Notes: generated by a model from the sequence alone, not told the origin. 64,000 nucleotides of DNA from Streptomyces xantholiticus (GCF_014651015.1 NZ_BMWB01000004.1:62001-126000), one strand, 5' to 3'. Shown: positions 8,625-19,454, counted from the first letter of the stretch. Numbers and translations: made by a program.

Positions 8625-8722
8625 ACGGTACGGTCCGGGGATCGGCCGGGACAAGGCGCGAGTGTTGCGCGCGGATGGCGGATCCGTTGCGTCGTCGGGG
8701 TGAGGCCCGGCGATTCGTTGCG
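8625..8722 (-). promoter_or_regulatory. Candidate davA promoter with three CGCAAC boxes (putative Lrp operator)
   Basis: On the minus strand: -10 TACCGT (8625-8630), 18-bp spacer, -35 TTGTCC (8649-8654), then 9 bp to CGCAAC (8664-8669), with further CGCAAC boxes at 8686-8691 and 8717-8722, all in the same orientation. The permease promoter at 11472-11567 has the same arrangement. Two-turn and three-turn spacing suits a multimeric regulator such as the Lrp/AsnC protein encoded between them. The promoter hexamers are my assignment; the boxes are seen directly. Confidence 0.5.
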
Positions 8723-9077
8723 GGCCATTTTCCCCTCCGGCCCTTCTCCCACCCCGCCCCTCCCCGAACCGGGCTCCGCCGGGACCCGTTCACCGCACGC
8801 CAGACCTGTCCCGGGACTCCGCCCCCACTCGCTCCCGCCGGAAGGCCGGAAGGAGCGGGTTTCGCGAAGCGAAGGTTCTGCCGCACGGCGGCCCGGTTTG
8901 CGACTCGGCGGCGGATCACGCCCGCCCGGATGCCCTGTCGAGCGCGCAGAGCGCGGGCCGCGGCCGCCGCCGCCGTGGCAGCCCGCGTCCGCGCCACCGG
9001 GGTCCGGGGCGGAGCCCACGATGCCGCGCGAGACGCGGTACCCGGGGCCCGGGTTGATCCCGGAATCCCGATCGGGG

Positions 9078-9300
9078 CGCGGCACCAGGCCCGGGCGGAG
9101 TCCGGTACGGATCGGGCGGAGCAAGGCCGCGCACAGCGCGGACGGAGGAGAAAGGCCGGGCCGCGGGGAGCGCCGCGGCAGCAGGCCCGAGCAGAGCCCG
9201 TTACGGATCCGGCGGAGCAAGGCCGCGCACAGCGCACAACGCGCCCGGGGCGAAGCCCCTGGTGCCGCGCCCAGCGGCGCGGCACCAGGCCCGGGCGGAG
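9078..9300. repeat. Direct repeats in the long non-coding spacer between davA and lrp
   Basis: The 759-bp stretch 8580-9338 holds no gene with coding character. Beyond the davA promoter it contains two interleaved direct repeats. GGCACCAGGCCCGGGCGGAG occurs at 9081-9100 and again at 9281-9300, exactly 200 bp apart. A 34-bp unit beginning TACGGATC and containing GCGGAGCAAGGCCGCGCA occurs at 9106-9139 and 9202-9235, with one difference. Segmental duplication or a small dispersed intergenic element could explain them. Transposase and terminal inverted repeats were not seen. Confidence 0.7.
9261..9286. terminator. Perfect 10-bp hairpin downstream of the lrp gene
   Basis: GGTGCCGCGC and its exact complement GCGCGGCACC are separated by six bases (CCAGCG), about 50 bp beyond the lrp stop codon. 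On the minus strand this could end the permease-lrp transcript. There is no U tract, as is usual in Streptomyces. The right arm overlaps one copy of the local direct repeat. Confidence 0.5.
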
Positions 9301-9338
9301 CCCTGATTCGCACGCACCGCCCGGCGAGGCCCCTCGCG

Positions 9339-9791
9339 TTACGCCGGGGCCCCCGACGAGAACCGCCTCAGCAGCGGCGACAGCACGAGGACGGACTTCG
9401 TACGCTCCACGAACGGCTCCCCCGCGATCCGCTCGAGCACGCGCTCGAAGTGCCGCATGTCGGAGGCGAAGACCTGGACGATCGCGTCCGCCTCACCGGT
9501 GACCGTGGACGCTGACGCGATCTCCGGGTAGCGCTTGAGGCCTCGCTCGATCGCCTCCGGCGACGTGTTGCGGCTGCAGTAGATCTCGATGAAACCCTCG
9601 GTCGCCCAGCCGAGCGCCTTGGGATCGACACGTACGGTGAAACCGGTGATCGCGCCTTCCGCCCGCAGCCGGTCCACCCGCCGTTTCACCGCCGGGGCGG
9701 AGAGTCCCACGATCGCGCCGATGTCGGCGTAGGAGCGGCGGGCGTCCTCCGCCAGGGCGTGGACGATGCGCTCGTCGAGGTCGTTCAGCAA
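9339..9791 (-). CDS. Lrp/AsnC family transcriptional regulator
   Basis: A 150-residue feast/famine regulator: N-terminal HTH (about 17-45; SYADIGAIVGLSAPAVKRRV) and a C-terminal RAM ligand-sensing domain (about 65-145; EADAIVQVFASD). Such proteins bind DNA as dimers to octamers and respond to amino acids. It lies 92 bp downstream of a cationic amino acid permease and upstream of the davA-davB pair, so it is the likely local regulator. The start appears to be TTG at 9791: an in-frame stop lies two codons upstream and the next candidate is inside the HTH. The Shine-Dalgarno is weak, which may mean low expression or a mis-set start. Confidence 0.88.
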   Translation of the reverse strand: MLNDLDERIVHALAEDARRSYADIGAIVGLSAPAVKRRVDRLRAEGAITGFTVRVDPKALGWATEGFIEIYCSRNTSPEAIERGLKRYPEIASASTVTGEADAIVQVFASDMRHFERVLERIAGEPFVERTKSVLVLSPLLRRFSSGAPA

Positions 9792-9815
9792 CTTTCACAC
9801 CATGCTCGGTCCGGG

Positions 9816-9837
9816 CCGGGGAGCAAGGGCTCCCCGG
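9816..9837 (-). terminator. Hairpin between permease and lrp genes
   Basis: A 9-bp perfect stem (CCGGGGAGC / GCTCCCCGG) with a 4-base loop lies about 47 bp past the permease stop and just before the lrp start. It may terminate or attenuate read-through from the permease into lrp. No U tract is present. Confidence 0.5.
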
Positions 9838-9883
9838 TCTGGACAGTATCCATCAGCGATACGGGGCACGTTGCCCTCACACG

Positions 9884-11338
9884 TCACCGCAGCGCGGACC
9901 TGCGCATGCCGTAGGCGAGGTAGACCGCGAGACCCACCGCCATCCACACCCCGAACACGATCCACGTGATGGTGTCGAGGCTGAACATCATCCACACGCA
10001 GAACCCGAAGCCGACCACCGGGAACAACGGCGACAGCGGCACCCGGAAGGTCCGCTTCATCTCCGGCCGTGTCCGGCGCAGCACGATGACGGCCACGTTG
10101 ACCAGGGCGAACGCGAACAGCGTGCCGATGCTGGTGGCGTCGGCCAGCCGTCCGAGCGGAACGGCGGCGGCGAGTACACCGCAGAACAGCGAGACGATCA
10201 CGGTGTTGGCCCGCGGCGCGCCCGTCTTCTTGTGCACTCGGGAGAAGACCTTGGGCACCAGGCCGTCGCGGGACATCGCGAACAGGATGCGGGTCTGCCC
10301 GTACAGCACGGTCAGCACGACACTGGCGATGGCGATGACGGCGCCCGCGGCGAGCAGCACGGCCCAGAAGCTCTGGCCGGTGACGTCCTCCATGATTCCG
10401 GCCAGCGCGGCCTCGGACTCGCCGAAGCCCTTCCAGGGGCGGGCCCCGACGGCGACGGCCGCGACCAGGACGTAGAGCGCGGTGACGATCAGCAGGGACA
10501 GCATGATGGCGCGCGGCAGGTCGCGCTGGGGGTTCTTCGCCTCCTCGCCGGCCGTGGAGGCGGCGTCGAAGCCGATGTACGAGAAGAACAGTGAGGCTCC
10601 GGCTGCGCTGACGCCGGCCATGCCGAGCGGCATGAAGTTCTCGTAGTTGCCGCTGCGGAAGCCCTGGACGCCGACGGCGCAGAAGAGGACCAGCGCGGCG
10701 ATCTTGACCACGACCATCACGGTGTTCGCGCGGGCGCTCTCACGGGCCCCGCCGAGCAGGAAGACCATGGCGAGCAGCACCACGATCAGCGCGGGCAGAT
10801 TGAAGAACCCGCCGTCGCCGGGCGGCGCGGACAGCGTGTCGGGGATGGTGACGCCGATGGTGCCGGCGAGCAGTTCGTTGAGGTACTCGCCCCAGCCCAC
10901 CGCCACGGCGGCGACCGACACCCCGTACTCGAGGATCAGGCACCAGCCGCAGACCCAGGCGACGAGTTCGCCCATGGTGGCGTACGCGTACGAGTAGGAG
11001 GAGCCGGAGACCGGGATCGTGCCCGCCAGCTCCGCGTACGAGAGCGCCGAGAACAGCGCGGTCAGGCCCGCGATGACGAACGAGACGGTGACGGCGGGGC
11101 CCGCCTCGGGCACGGCTTCGCCGAGGACGACGAAGATGCCGGTGCCGAGTGTGGCGCCGATGCTGATCATCGTCAGTTGCCACATGGACAGCGAGCGGCG
11201 CAGCGCACCACCCTCGCCCTGTCCGCCCTCCGCGACGAGGCGTTCCACCGGCTTGCGCCGCATCAGGCGGGCAGCGGTTCCCTGGGGTTTCTCCGGCGAC
11301 GGCTCGGTCGTGGGTGGCGCTGCGCCGTGGTCAAGCAC
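9884..11338 (-). CDS. APC-superfamily amino acid permease, cationic amino acid transporter (CAT) type
   Basis: A 484-residue integral membrane transporter with about 12 predicted hydrophobic segments from residue 50 on. MISIGATLGTGIFVVLGEA near the first helix is the APC unwound-helix substrate site, and FFSYIGFDAASTAGEEAKNP is typical of the CAT subgroup, which moves lysine, arginine and ornithine. This fits the neighbouring lysine monooxygenase-type pathway. The GTG start has AAGGAG 7 bases upstream. The promoter region 11472-11567 shares the CGCAAC box array of davA. Substrate specificity is inferred from subgroup and neighbours. Confidence 0.88.
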   Translation of the reverse strand: MLDHGAAPPTTEPSPEKPQGTAARLMRRKPVERLVAEGGQGEGGALRRSLSMWQLTMISIGATLGTGIFVVLGEAVPEAGPAVTVSFVIAGLTALFSALSYAELAGTIPVSGSSYSYAYATMGELVAWVCGWCLILEYGVSVAAVAVGWGEYLNELLAGTIGVTIPDTLSAPPGDGGFFNLPALIVVLLAMVFLLGGARESARANTVMVVVKIAALVLFCAVGVQGFRSGNYENFMPLGMAGVSAAGASLFFSYIGFDAASTAGEEAKNPQRDLPRAIMLSLLIVTALYVLVAAVAVGARPWKGFGESEAALAGIMEDVTGQSFWAVLLAAGAVIAIASVVLTVLYGQTRILFAMSRDGLVPKVFSRVHKKTGAPRANTVIVSLFCGVLAAAVPLGRLADATSIGTLFAFALVNVAVIVLRRTRPEMKRTFRVPLSPLFPVVGFGFCVWMMFSLDTITWIVFGVWMAVGLAVYLAYGMRRSALR

Positions 11339-11471
11339 GTCGGGGCTCCTTCATCGCTACGGGTCGACGGGGGGCGGCCCCGCGGCGGCCCGCGAGCAGG
11401 CAGAGGAAGCCCGCGCATGGGTGAGGGAACCGCCGAGCAGACGGTCACCGCCACTCCTGGTACGGGGGTCG

Positions 11472-11567
11472 AGCCTACGAGTCCGCTGCTCACAGCCGTA
11501 ATGCATCGATGTTGCGCATCGGCGGACGATCGTTGCGCCCTGGCAGGAGCCACGGGGAAACATTGCG
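11472..11567 (-). promoter_or_regulatory. Candidate permease promoter with three CGCAAC-type boxes
   Basis: Minus strand: -10 TAGGCT (11472-11477), 18-bp spacer, -35 TTACGG (11496-11501), 9 bp, then CGCAAC at 11511-11516, CGCAAC at 11532-11537 and CGCAAT at 11562-11567. Box order, orientation, spacing (21 and 30 bp) and the 9-bp distance to the -35 all mirror the davA promoter. The nearest box also lies inside a CGATG-N5-CATCG palindrome (11507-11521). The leader to the permease start is about 130 bp and shows no gene. Confidence 0.5.
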
Positions 11568-11586
11568 CCCCGGTGAACGGGAGCGG

Positions 11587-11721
11587 TCACAGCCGCTTCA
11601 GCCGGGCCGCGACCTCCCGCAGCAGTTCGGGATCCGCCGCGGCGCTCCGACGGGCCTGCGGGCGCACCTCGTAGGGCTGGTCAAGGTACGGGGTTTGGCA
11701 TGTGCAGCGCAATGCTTCCAC
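11587..11721 (-). CDS. Possible small hypothetical protein or gene remnant
   Basis: The last 33 codons before the stop at 11587 have strong Streptomyces codon bias (third positions almost all G or C) and encode a plausible basic amphipathic tail, DPELLREVAARLKRL. Upstream codons, including the candidate GTG at 11721, lose that bias and no Shine-Dalgarno is visible. It may be the 3' end of a lost gene or a genuine protein of about 44 residues. I do not recognise it. It sits between the permease promoter boxes and the divergent HATPase gene. Confidence 0.25.
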   Translation of the reverse strand: MEALRCTCQTPYLDQPYEVRPQARRSAAADPELLREVAARLKRL

Positions 11722-11786
11722 GGGTAAACAGATGCGGCCGGTTCGCGGGGTTGATACATCGGCGACTTCTGGGTAAGCGAGCCGTG

Positions 11787-12194
11787 ATGAATGCACAGCC
11801 GCAGGTGGTGATCGAGGAATCGCCGCACGAGGAGAACAGGCACAGCGCGGGCGCCCGTACGGCCACCGCGGAGTTCCTGCTGCAGCACTGCCCCTGGGCC
11901 GACCCGGACGCGGTGCTACTCGTCGTCTCCGAACTCGTCACCAACGCCGTGCGCCACACTGCCGGCTGGTGGCGGCTGCGTCTGACGGCCGGACACGACA
12001 CCCTGGTCGTACAGATGGACGACTCCAGCCCGCTGCCCCCGGTCGCCCGCGAGCCGGACTTCACGGGCGGCGGCGGATTCGGCTGGCACATGGTGCAGCG
12101 CCTCGCCGGCCGGGTCGAGGTCCGTCGGCTCCCCTACGGCAAGAGCATCCACGCCATCTGGGTGCGCCCGGTTCCGGCCCCCGCCGGCCGCTGA
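11787..12194 (+). CDS. HATPase_c (GHKL) ATP-binding protein, anti-sigma/RsbW-like
   Basis: A 135-residue stand-alone GHKL ATPase of the Streptomyces anti-sigma type. The N box SELVTNAVRH (48-57) with N53 for Mg-ATP, a G1-like MDDSSPLPP (77-85) and the glycine-rich GGGGFGWHMV (94-103) are present. Such proteins bind sigma factors or phosphorylate STAS antagonists. It converges with a SigB/SigF-family sigma gene 220 bp away, so a functional pair is tempting but unproved; most of the many Streptomyces homologues have unknown targets. ATG at 11787 is chosen because homologues begin at this distance from the N box; the Shine-Dalgarno is weak. Confidence 0.85.
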   Translation: MNAQPQVVIEESPHEENRHSAGARTATAEFLLQHCPWADPDAVLLVVSELVTNAVRHTAGWWRLRLTAGHDTLVVQMDDSSPLPPVAREPDFTGGGGFGWHMVQRLAGRVEVRRLPYGKSIHAIWVRPVPAPAGR

Positions 12195-12320
12195 GAACGC
12201 ACAACGGAGGGCTCCACGCGCTCCGGGGTCCGGCAGCCACAGGACCGCGGCTCCGCCGACGAAGCAGGTGACGCCCGCGCCCGGGACCGGGCCGGCCACC
12301 CGCCGAACCGCCCGGCGGAC

Positions 12321-12361
12321 GCAGAAGCGGCGTCCTGACAAACGCAGGACGCCGCTTCTGC
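12321..12361. terminator. Bidirectional terminator between HATPase and sigma factor genes
   Basis: A 17-bp perfect stem (left arm 12321-12337, right arm 12345-12361) with a 7-base loop ACAAACG. It lies between two converging genes and can stop transcription from both sides. Confidence 0.85.
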
Positions 12362-12413
12362 CCGTGGGGGCGTCGGTCCCTCGATGTGCTCGGGGCCTGG
12401 CGGGGCCGCCCCG

Positions 12414-13289
12414 TCACTCCACCGCGAGCAGCCCTTCACGCAGCCGCCCGGTGATCCGCGAGAGCAGCCGGGAGACATGCATCTGGGACACGCCGAGCTC
12501 CTCGCCGATCTCCGACTGCGTCATCTCCTCGCCGAACCGCATCTGCAGGATCCGCCGGTCGCGGTCGTCGAGCTCCTCAATCAGCGGCTTGAGTGCCTGC
12601 ACGTTCTCGGCCGTCTCCAGTTCGGCATCCGGTGCGCCCAGGCGGTCGGACAGCGGTACTGCCGCATGGTCGGACGCGTCGTCCATGGGCATGTCGATGG
12701 AACCGGCCGTGTAGCCGTTGCTCGCGACCACGCCCTCGATGACCTCTTCCTCGTCCAAGCCGAGGTGCTCCGCGAGTTCCGCGGTGGTGGGTGTGTGGTC
12801 CAGCTTCTGGGACAGCTCGTCGACGGCCTTGGCGAGGTCGATCCGCAGCTCCTGGAGCCGACGCGGCACATGCACCGCCCAGCTGGTGTCACGGAAGAAC
12901 CGCTTGATCTCACCGACGATGTACGGGACGGCGAACGTGGCGAACTCCACCTCGCGACTCAGCTCGAACCGGTCGATCGCCTTGATCAGGCCGATGGTGC
13001 CGACCTGGACGATGTCCTCCATCTGCTCCGCGCGGTTGCGGAAGCGGCCCGCGGCGTACTTCACCAGGGCCAGGTTGAGCTCGATCAGAGTGTTGCGCAC
13101 GTACTGGTACTCGTGAGTGCCCTCCTCGAGGGAGGCCAGCCTCACGAAGAAGACCTTCGATATCTCACGTGCGTCCTTGGGTGCAACCTCCCCCGGGTTC
13201 TGCACGTCCGGAAGATCCAGCGCCACCACGTCCGGGCGCTGCACTCCGGGCTGCGTGAGTTCGGTCGGGACCGTGCTCGCCGTGGACAC
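12414..13289 (-). CDS. RNA polymerase sigma factor, SigB/SigF/SigG family
   Basis: A 291-residue group 3 sigma factor. Region 2 spans about 60-130 (DIVQVGTIGLIKAIDRFE for core binding and -10 recognition), region 3 about 145-200, and region 4 about 235-287 with HTH MTQSEIGEELGVSQMHVSRL. Factors of this family direct stress and development genes and are held by RsbW-type anti-sigmas. The GTG start has GGGGAGGA 4 bases upstream. A GCAT-N15-GGGTAA element 40 bp upstream resembles promoters read by this very family, suggesting autoregulation. Which S. coelicolor paralogue it matches I cannot say. Confidence 0.92.
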   Translation of the reverse strand: MSTASTVPTELTQPGVQRPDVVALDLPDVQNPGEVAPKDAREISKVFFVRLASLEEGTHEYQYVRNTLIELNLALVKYAAGRFRNRAEQMEDIVQVGTIGLIKAIDRFELSREVEFATFAVPYIVGEIKRFFRDTSWAVHVPRRLQELRIDLAKAVDELSQKLDHTPTTAELAEHLGLDEEEVIEGVVASNGYTAGSIDMPMDDASDHAAVPLSDRLGAPDAELETAENVQALKPLIEELDDRDRRILQMRFGEEMTQSEIGEELGVSQMHVSRLLSRITGRLREGLLAVE

Positions 13290-13328
13290 TTCGTCCTCCC
13301 CTTCTCCGATGTCAGTGCGAAGGGGCGC

Positions 13329-13353
13329 TTACCCCCGTTCCCCAGAGGCATGC
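13329..13353 (-). promoter_or_regulatory. Candidate SigB/SigF-type promoter upstream of the sigma gene
   Basis: On the minus strand, GCAT (13350-13353), 15 bp and GGGTAA (13329-13334) fit the GNNT-N14-16-GGGTA pattern recognised by SigB-like factors. It lies 40 bp before the start codon of a gene for such a factor. The motif is short and could occur by chance. Confidence 0.35.
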
Positions 13354-13384
13354 GTACGAAGTGCAGTTGAACGAAAACGAGAAG

Positions 13385-13416
13385 GTCCGGCCCTCCACGT
13401 CCGTGGAGGGCCGGAC
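13385..13416 (-). terminator. Terminator of guaB1
   Basis: A 15-bp perfect stem (GTCCGGCCCTCCACG at 13385-13399 and its complement at 13402-13416) only 15 bp beyond the guaB1 stop codon. Confidence 0.85.
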
Positions 13417-13430
13417 GACATGACTGCGGG

Positions 13431-16116
<2,686 letters not shown>

Positions 16117-16119
16117 GCC

Positions 16120-16144
16120 GTACACACTTACCGCTGTACACACT
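16120..16144 (-). promoter_or_regulatory. Direct repeat GTACACACT upstream of the SorC-type regulator
   Basis: GTACACACT occurs at 16120-16128 and 16136-16144, 16 bp apart, right before the regulator's start codon. Position and spacing suit an autoregulatory operator. Only the repeat is observed; binding is inferred. Confidence 0.35.
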
Positions 16145-16226
16145 CCGGATCCGCCATCCTGTCAGATCCGTCCCTTCTTGATCAGCCCCGCTGGGCCAAC
16201 ATCGGTTGAACAGGCACCGCCGTGCC

Positions 16227-16913
16227 TCAGTGGGCGCACGCCCAGGGCGCCGAGGCGGTCACCGCCGCCGCCCGGTCACGCAGCATCCGCACCGCCGCCG
16301 CCGGATCATCCGCGCCGTAGACCGCGGAACCCGCCACGAACACGTCGGCGCCCGCCTCCGCACACCGCTCGATGGTCGACGCCGACACCCCGCCGTCCAC
16401 CTGCAGCCACAGCTGGAGGCCGTGCTTGGAGATGAGCTCACGGGTGCGGCGGATCTTCGGCAGCATGATGTCGAGGAACGCCTGGCCGCCGAAGCCCGGT
16501 TCCACGGTCATGACCAGAAGCATGTCGAGCTCGGGAAGCAGGTCCTCGTACGGCTCGATCGGGGTGGCCGGCTTGAGCGCCATGGAGGCCCGTGCGCCCT
16601 TCGCCCGGATCTCGCGCGCCAGGCGCACGGGCGCCGCGGCGGCCTCGACATGGAAGGTGACGGACCCCGCGCCCGCCTCGACGTACTGAGGGGCCCAGCG
16701 GTCGGGGTCCTCGATCATCAGATGGCAGTCCAGCGGGGTCTCCGTCGCCTTGGCGAGCGACTCCACGATCGGCACGCCCAGGGTGAGATTGGGCACGAAG
16801 TGGTTGTCCATGACGTCGACGTGGAGCCAGTCGGCGCCCTCGACGGCCTTGGCCTCTTCCGCCAGGCGGGAGAAGTCCGCGGAGAGAATGCTGGGATTGA
16901 TCTGAACGGCCAT
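16227..16913 (-). CDS. rpe: Ribulose-phosphate 3-epimerase
   Basis: Interconverts ribulose 5-phosphate and xylulose 5-phosphate in the pentose phosphate pathway. The 228-residue TIM barrel has the standard [10 protein letters not shown] start, the metal/catalytic segment [12 protein letters not shown] (31-42; Asp33), [17 protein letters not shown] phosphate loop and VDGGVSAST with the second catalytic Asp. Length and motifs are normal. The ATG at 16913 has only a weak Shine-Dalgarno. A 6-bp hairpin overlaps its stop codon. Confidence 0.96.
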   Translation of the reverse strand: MAVQINPSILSADFSRLAEEAKAVEGADWLHVDVMDNHFVPNLTLGVPIVESLAKATETPLDCHLMIEDPDRWAPQYVEAGAGSVTFHVEAAAAPVRLAREIRAKGARASMALKPATPIEPYEDLLPELDMLLVMTVEPGFGGQAFLDIMLPKIRRTRELISKHGLQLWLQVDGGVSASTIERCAEAGADVFVAGSAVYGADDPAAAVRMLRDRAAAVTASAPWACAH

Positions 16914-17041
16914 GCGCCAAGACTGCCACGTCCTCGGCCACTTCCCCTCCCCGGGACGGCACTCGGTACGGACGAGGGAGCACCGGACCTACCCAGTCCG
17001 CCACAATCCCGGCGATTCGGTCCTCCCTGGGAGGCCGGCGC

Positions 17042-18475
17042 CTACGCGGTGCGGCGCAGCAGCGCCAGATACATCGCGTCCGTGCCGTGCAGATGCGGCC
17101 ACAGCTGTACGTCGGGACCGTCTCCGAGCGCCGGAACGCCGGGCATCAGCGGACGCGCGTCCACCCACTCGGCCCGGGCGGCCGGGCCGCCGCGGCCACG
17201 GAGCACGTCGTCCACGACGATCCGAGTCTCGGCGAGGTGCGGCGAGCAGGTCGCGTAGCCGACCACGCCGCCGACCCGGACGGCCTTCAACGCCTCGCGC
17301 AGCAGCCCGCGTTGGAGTGGCGCGAAGCCCTCCAGGTCCTCGGGGCGGCGGCGCCAGCGGGCCTCGGGCCGGCGTCGGAGCGCGCCGAGGCCCGAGCACG
17401 GGACGTCGACGAGGACCCGGTCGAAGGCGCCCTCGCGCCATGGCGGGCGCGTGCCGTCGGCCGCGATCACCTGGTACGGGCCGGGGTTGCCGGCCAGCGC
17501 CCGCTCGACCAGCCGGGCGCGGTGCGGCTGCTTCTCCGAGGCCAGCAGGGAAGCGCCCCGCTCGGCCGCCAGGGCGCCGAGCAGTGCCGCCTTGCCGCCC
17601 GGTCCGGCGCAGCCGTCGAGCCACCGCTCGTCGCTGCCTGCCAGCGGCGCGTTCGCGAGGGCCACCGCCACGAGCTGGCTGCCCTCGTCCTGCACGCCGG
17701 CCCGCCCCTCCCGTACGGCCTCGATGGCCCCGGGCTCGCCGCCCTCGATGAGCCGGACCGCGTACGGGGACCAGCGGCCGGGCAGCGCGGAGTCCTCGCC
17801 GAGCACATCCAGCAGCTCGGCGGTGGTCGAACGTCCCGGCCGCGCGACGAGCGTCACCTCCGGGCGTTCGTTGTCGGCCTCCAGCAGGTCCTCCACGTCG
17901 GCGCGGCCTCCGCCGAGCGAGTCCCACAGCGCGGAGACGACCCACCGGGGATGCGAATGGACGACCGCGAGGTGGTCCTCCGCGTCCTCCTCGTAGGGCG
18001 GCGCGACCCGCTCCAGCCAGGCGTCCAGGTCGTGCTGCGAGATCTTGCGGAGCACGGCGTTCACGAATTTCGCGCGCCCGTCGCCGAGCACCACCCGCGC
18101 CAGCTCCACGCTCGCGGAGACCGCCGCGTGGGTCGGGATGCGCGTGCCCAGCAACTGGTGCGCACCGAGCGCGAGGACGTCCAGCACGGGCGGGTCGACC
18201 TCGCGCAGCGGGCGGTCGATGCAGGCCGCGATGATCGCGTCGTAGGTGCCCTGGCGGCGCAGCGTCCCGTACACCAGCTCCGTCGCCAGCGCCGCGTCCC
18301 GCCCGTCGAAGTCGTCCTTCTCGCGCGCCTTCTTCAGCAGCGGCGGCAGGACGAGGTTGGCGTACGCGTCCCTCTCGTCGACGGCCCGCAGCGCTTCGAA
18401 GGCGAGGATCCGCACGGGGTCCTTCTTGGGGCGGCGGTAAGGCTTGGCGGGACGGTGACGGGACTGCTCACTCAA
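17042..18475 (-). CDS. rsmB: 16S rRNA (cytosine-967-C5) methyltransferase, RsmB/Fmu/Sun family
   Basis: A 477-residue SAM-dependent rRNA methyltransferase. The N-terminal NusB-like RNA-binding domain covers about 20-160 (PVRILAFEALRAVDERDAYA), the methyltransferase domain the rest: SAM site DGCAGPGGKAALL, DVPCSGLG with one catalytic Cys and YATCSPH with the other. The start appears to be TTG at 18475, with GGAG 6 bases upstream. It follows fmt by 34 bp and is presumably in the same transcript, a common pairing in bacteria. Confidence 0.93.
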   Translation of the reverse strand: MSEQSRHRPAKPYRRPKKDPVRILAFEALRAVDERDAYANLVLPPLLKKAREKDDFDGRDAALATELVYGTLRRQGTYDAIIAACIDRPLREVDPPVLDVLALGAHQLLGTRIPTHAAVSASVELARVVLGDGRAKFVNAVLRKISQHDLDAWLERVAPPYEEDAEDHLAVVHSHPRWVVSALWDSLGGGRADVEDLLEADNERPEVTLVARPGRSTTAELLDVLGEDSALPGRWSPYAVRLIEGGEPGAIEAVREGRAGVQDEGSQLVAVALANAPLAGSDERWLDGCAGPGGKAALLGALAAERGASLLASEKQPHRARLVERALAGNPGPYQVIAADGTRPPWREGAFDRVLVDVPCSGLGALRRRPEARWRRRPEDLEGFAPLQRGLLREALKAVRVGGVVGYATCSPHLAETRIVVDDVLRGRGGPAARAEWVDARPLMPGVPALGDGPDVQLWPHLHGTDAMYLALLRRTA

Positions 18476-18509
18476 AAGGTGCTCCGCGTTCTCAGAGTGC
18501 TGATCCCTC

Positions 18510-19454
18510 TCAGCCTACGGCCGGTGCGCCGACGTGCTCGCCATGGGCGATCCGCACGCCGCGCGCCCAGTCCGCCGCCCGCATCGGCTTCTTGCCCTGC
18601 GGCTGCACCCACAGCAGCTCGACGGCGTGGGAGCCGGTGCCGACGTGCACATAGTTCTTGCCCGAGTCGAGCTCACCGGCCTCCAGGTCCTTGCGGTCCG
18701 GCAGCAGCCCGACCTGGATGAGCTTGAGCCGCTCGCCACGGAAGGCCGTCCACGCGCCCGGAGCGGGCGTGCAGCCCCGGACGACCCGGTCGACCCGGAG
18801 CGCGGGCGCGGACCAGTCGACATGGGCGTCCTCGACGGTGATCTTCGGCGCGAGGGTGACGCCGTCCGCCGGCTGCGGCACGGCCTGCAGCGTGCCGTCC
18901 TCGATACCGTCCATCGTGGCCACCAGCAGCCCGGACCCGGCGAACGCCAGCCGGGTCAGCAGATCGCCGCTGGTGTCCGTCGGGCGAACAGGCTCGGTGA
19001 TCACCCCGTACACCGGTCCGGAGTCGAGCCCCTCCTCGATCCGGAACGTCGACGCGCCGGTCATCTCGTCCCCGGCCAGGATCGAGTGCTGCACGGGAGC
19101 GGCGCCCCGCCAGGCCGGCAGCAGCGAGAAGTGCAGATTCACCCAGCCCCGCGCCGGCACGTCGAGAGCGACCTTGGGCAGCAGCGCCCCGTAGGCGACG
19201 ACCGGGCAGCAGTCCGGCCCGATCTCGCGCAGCCGCGCCAGGAACTCCTCGTCCCGCGGCTTCGCCGGCTTCAGCACCTCGATCCCGGCGTCGGCGGCGC
19301 GCTGCGCGACGGGGCTGGCGACCAGCCTCCGGCCGCGGCCCGCGGGCGCGTCGGGCCGGGTGACGACAGCGGCGACCTCGTGCCGGTCGGAGGCGATCAG
19401 GGCGTCCAGGGCGGGGACGGCGACCTCGGGTGTACCTGCGAAGACGAGCTTCAT
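18510..19454 (-). CDS. fmt: Methionyl-tRNA formyltransferase
   Basis: Formylates initiator Met-tRNA using 10-formyl-tetrahydrofolate. The 314-residue protein has the N-terminal [16 protein letters not shown], the catalytic block [17 protein letters not shown] and a C-terminal tRNA-binding OB-like domain. The ATG at 19454 begins exactly at the family N-terminus; an open frame extends further upstream but is not family-like. It heads the fmt-rsmB unit. Confidence 0.96.
   Translation of the reverse strand: MKLVFAGTPEVAVPALDALIASDRHEVAAVVTRPDAPAGRGRRLVASPVAQRAADAGIEVLKPAKPRDEEFLARLREIGPDCCPVVAYGALLPKVALDVPARGWVNLHFSLLPAWRGAAPVQHSILAGDEMTGASTFRIEEGLDSGPVYGVITEPVRPTDTSGDLLTRLAFAGSGLLVATMDGIEDGTLQAVPQPADGVTLAPKITVEDAHVDWSAPALRVDRVVRGCTPAPGAWTAFRGERLKLIQVGLLPDRKDLEAGELDSGKNYVHVGTGSHAVELLWVQPQGKKPMRAADWARGVRIAHGEHVGAPAVG

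Noticed and set aside
11721..11776. GGGTAA elements upstream of the HATPase gene as SigB-type promoters
   Set aside because: Neither has a GNNT element at 14-16 bp, and the second is too close to the start codon.
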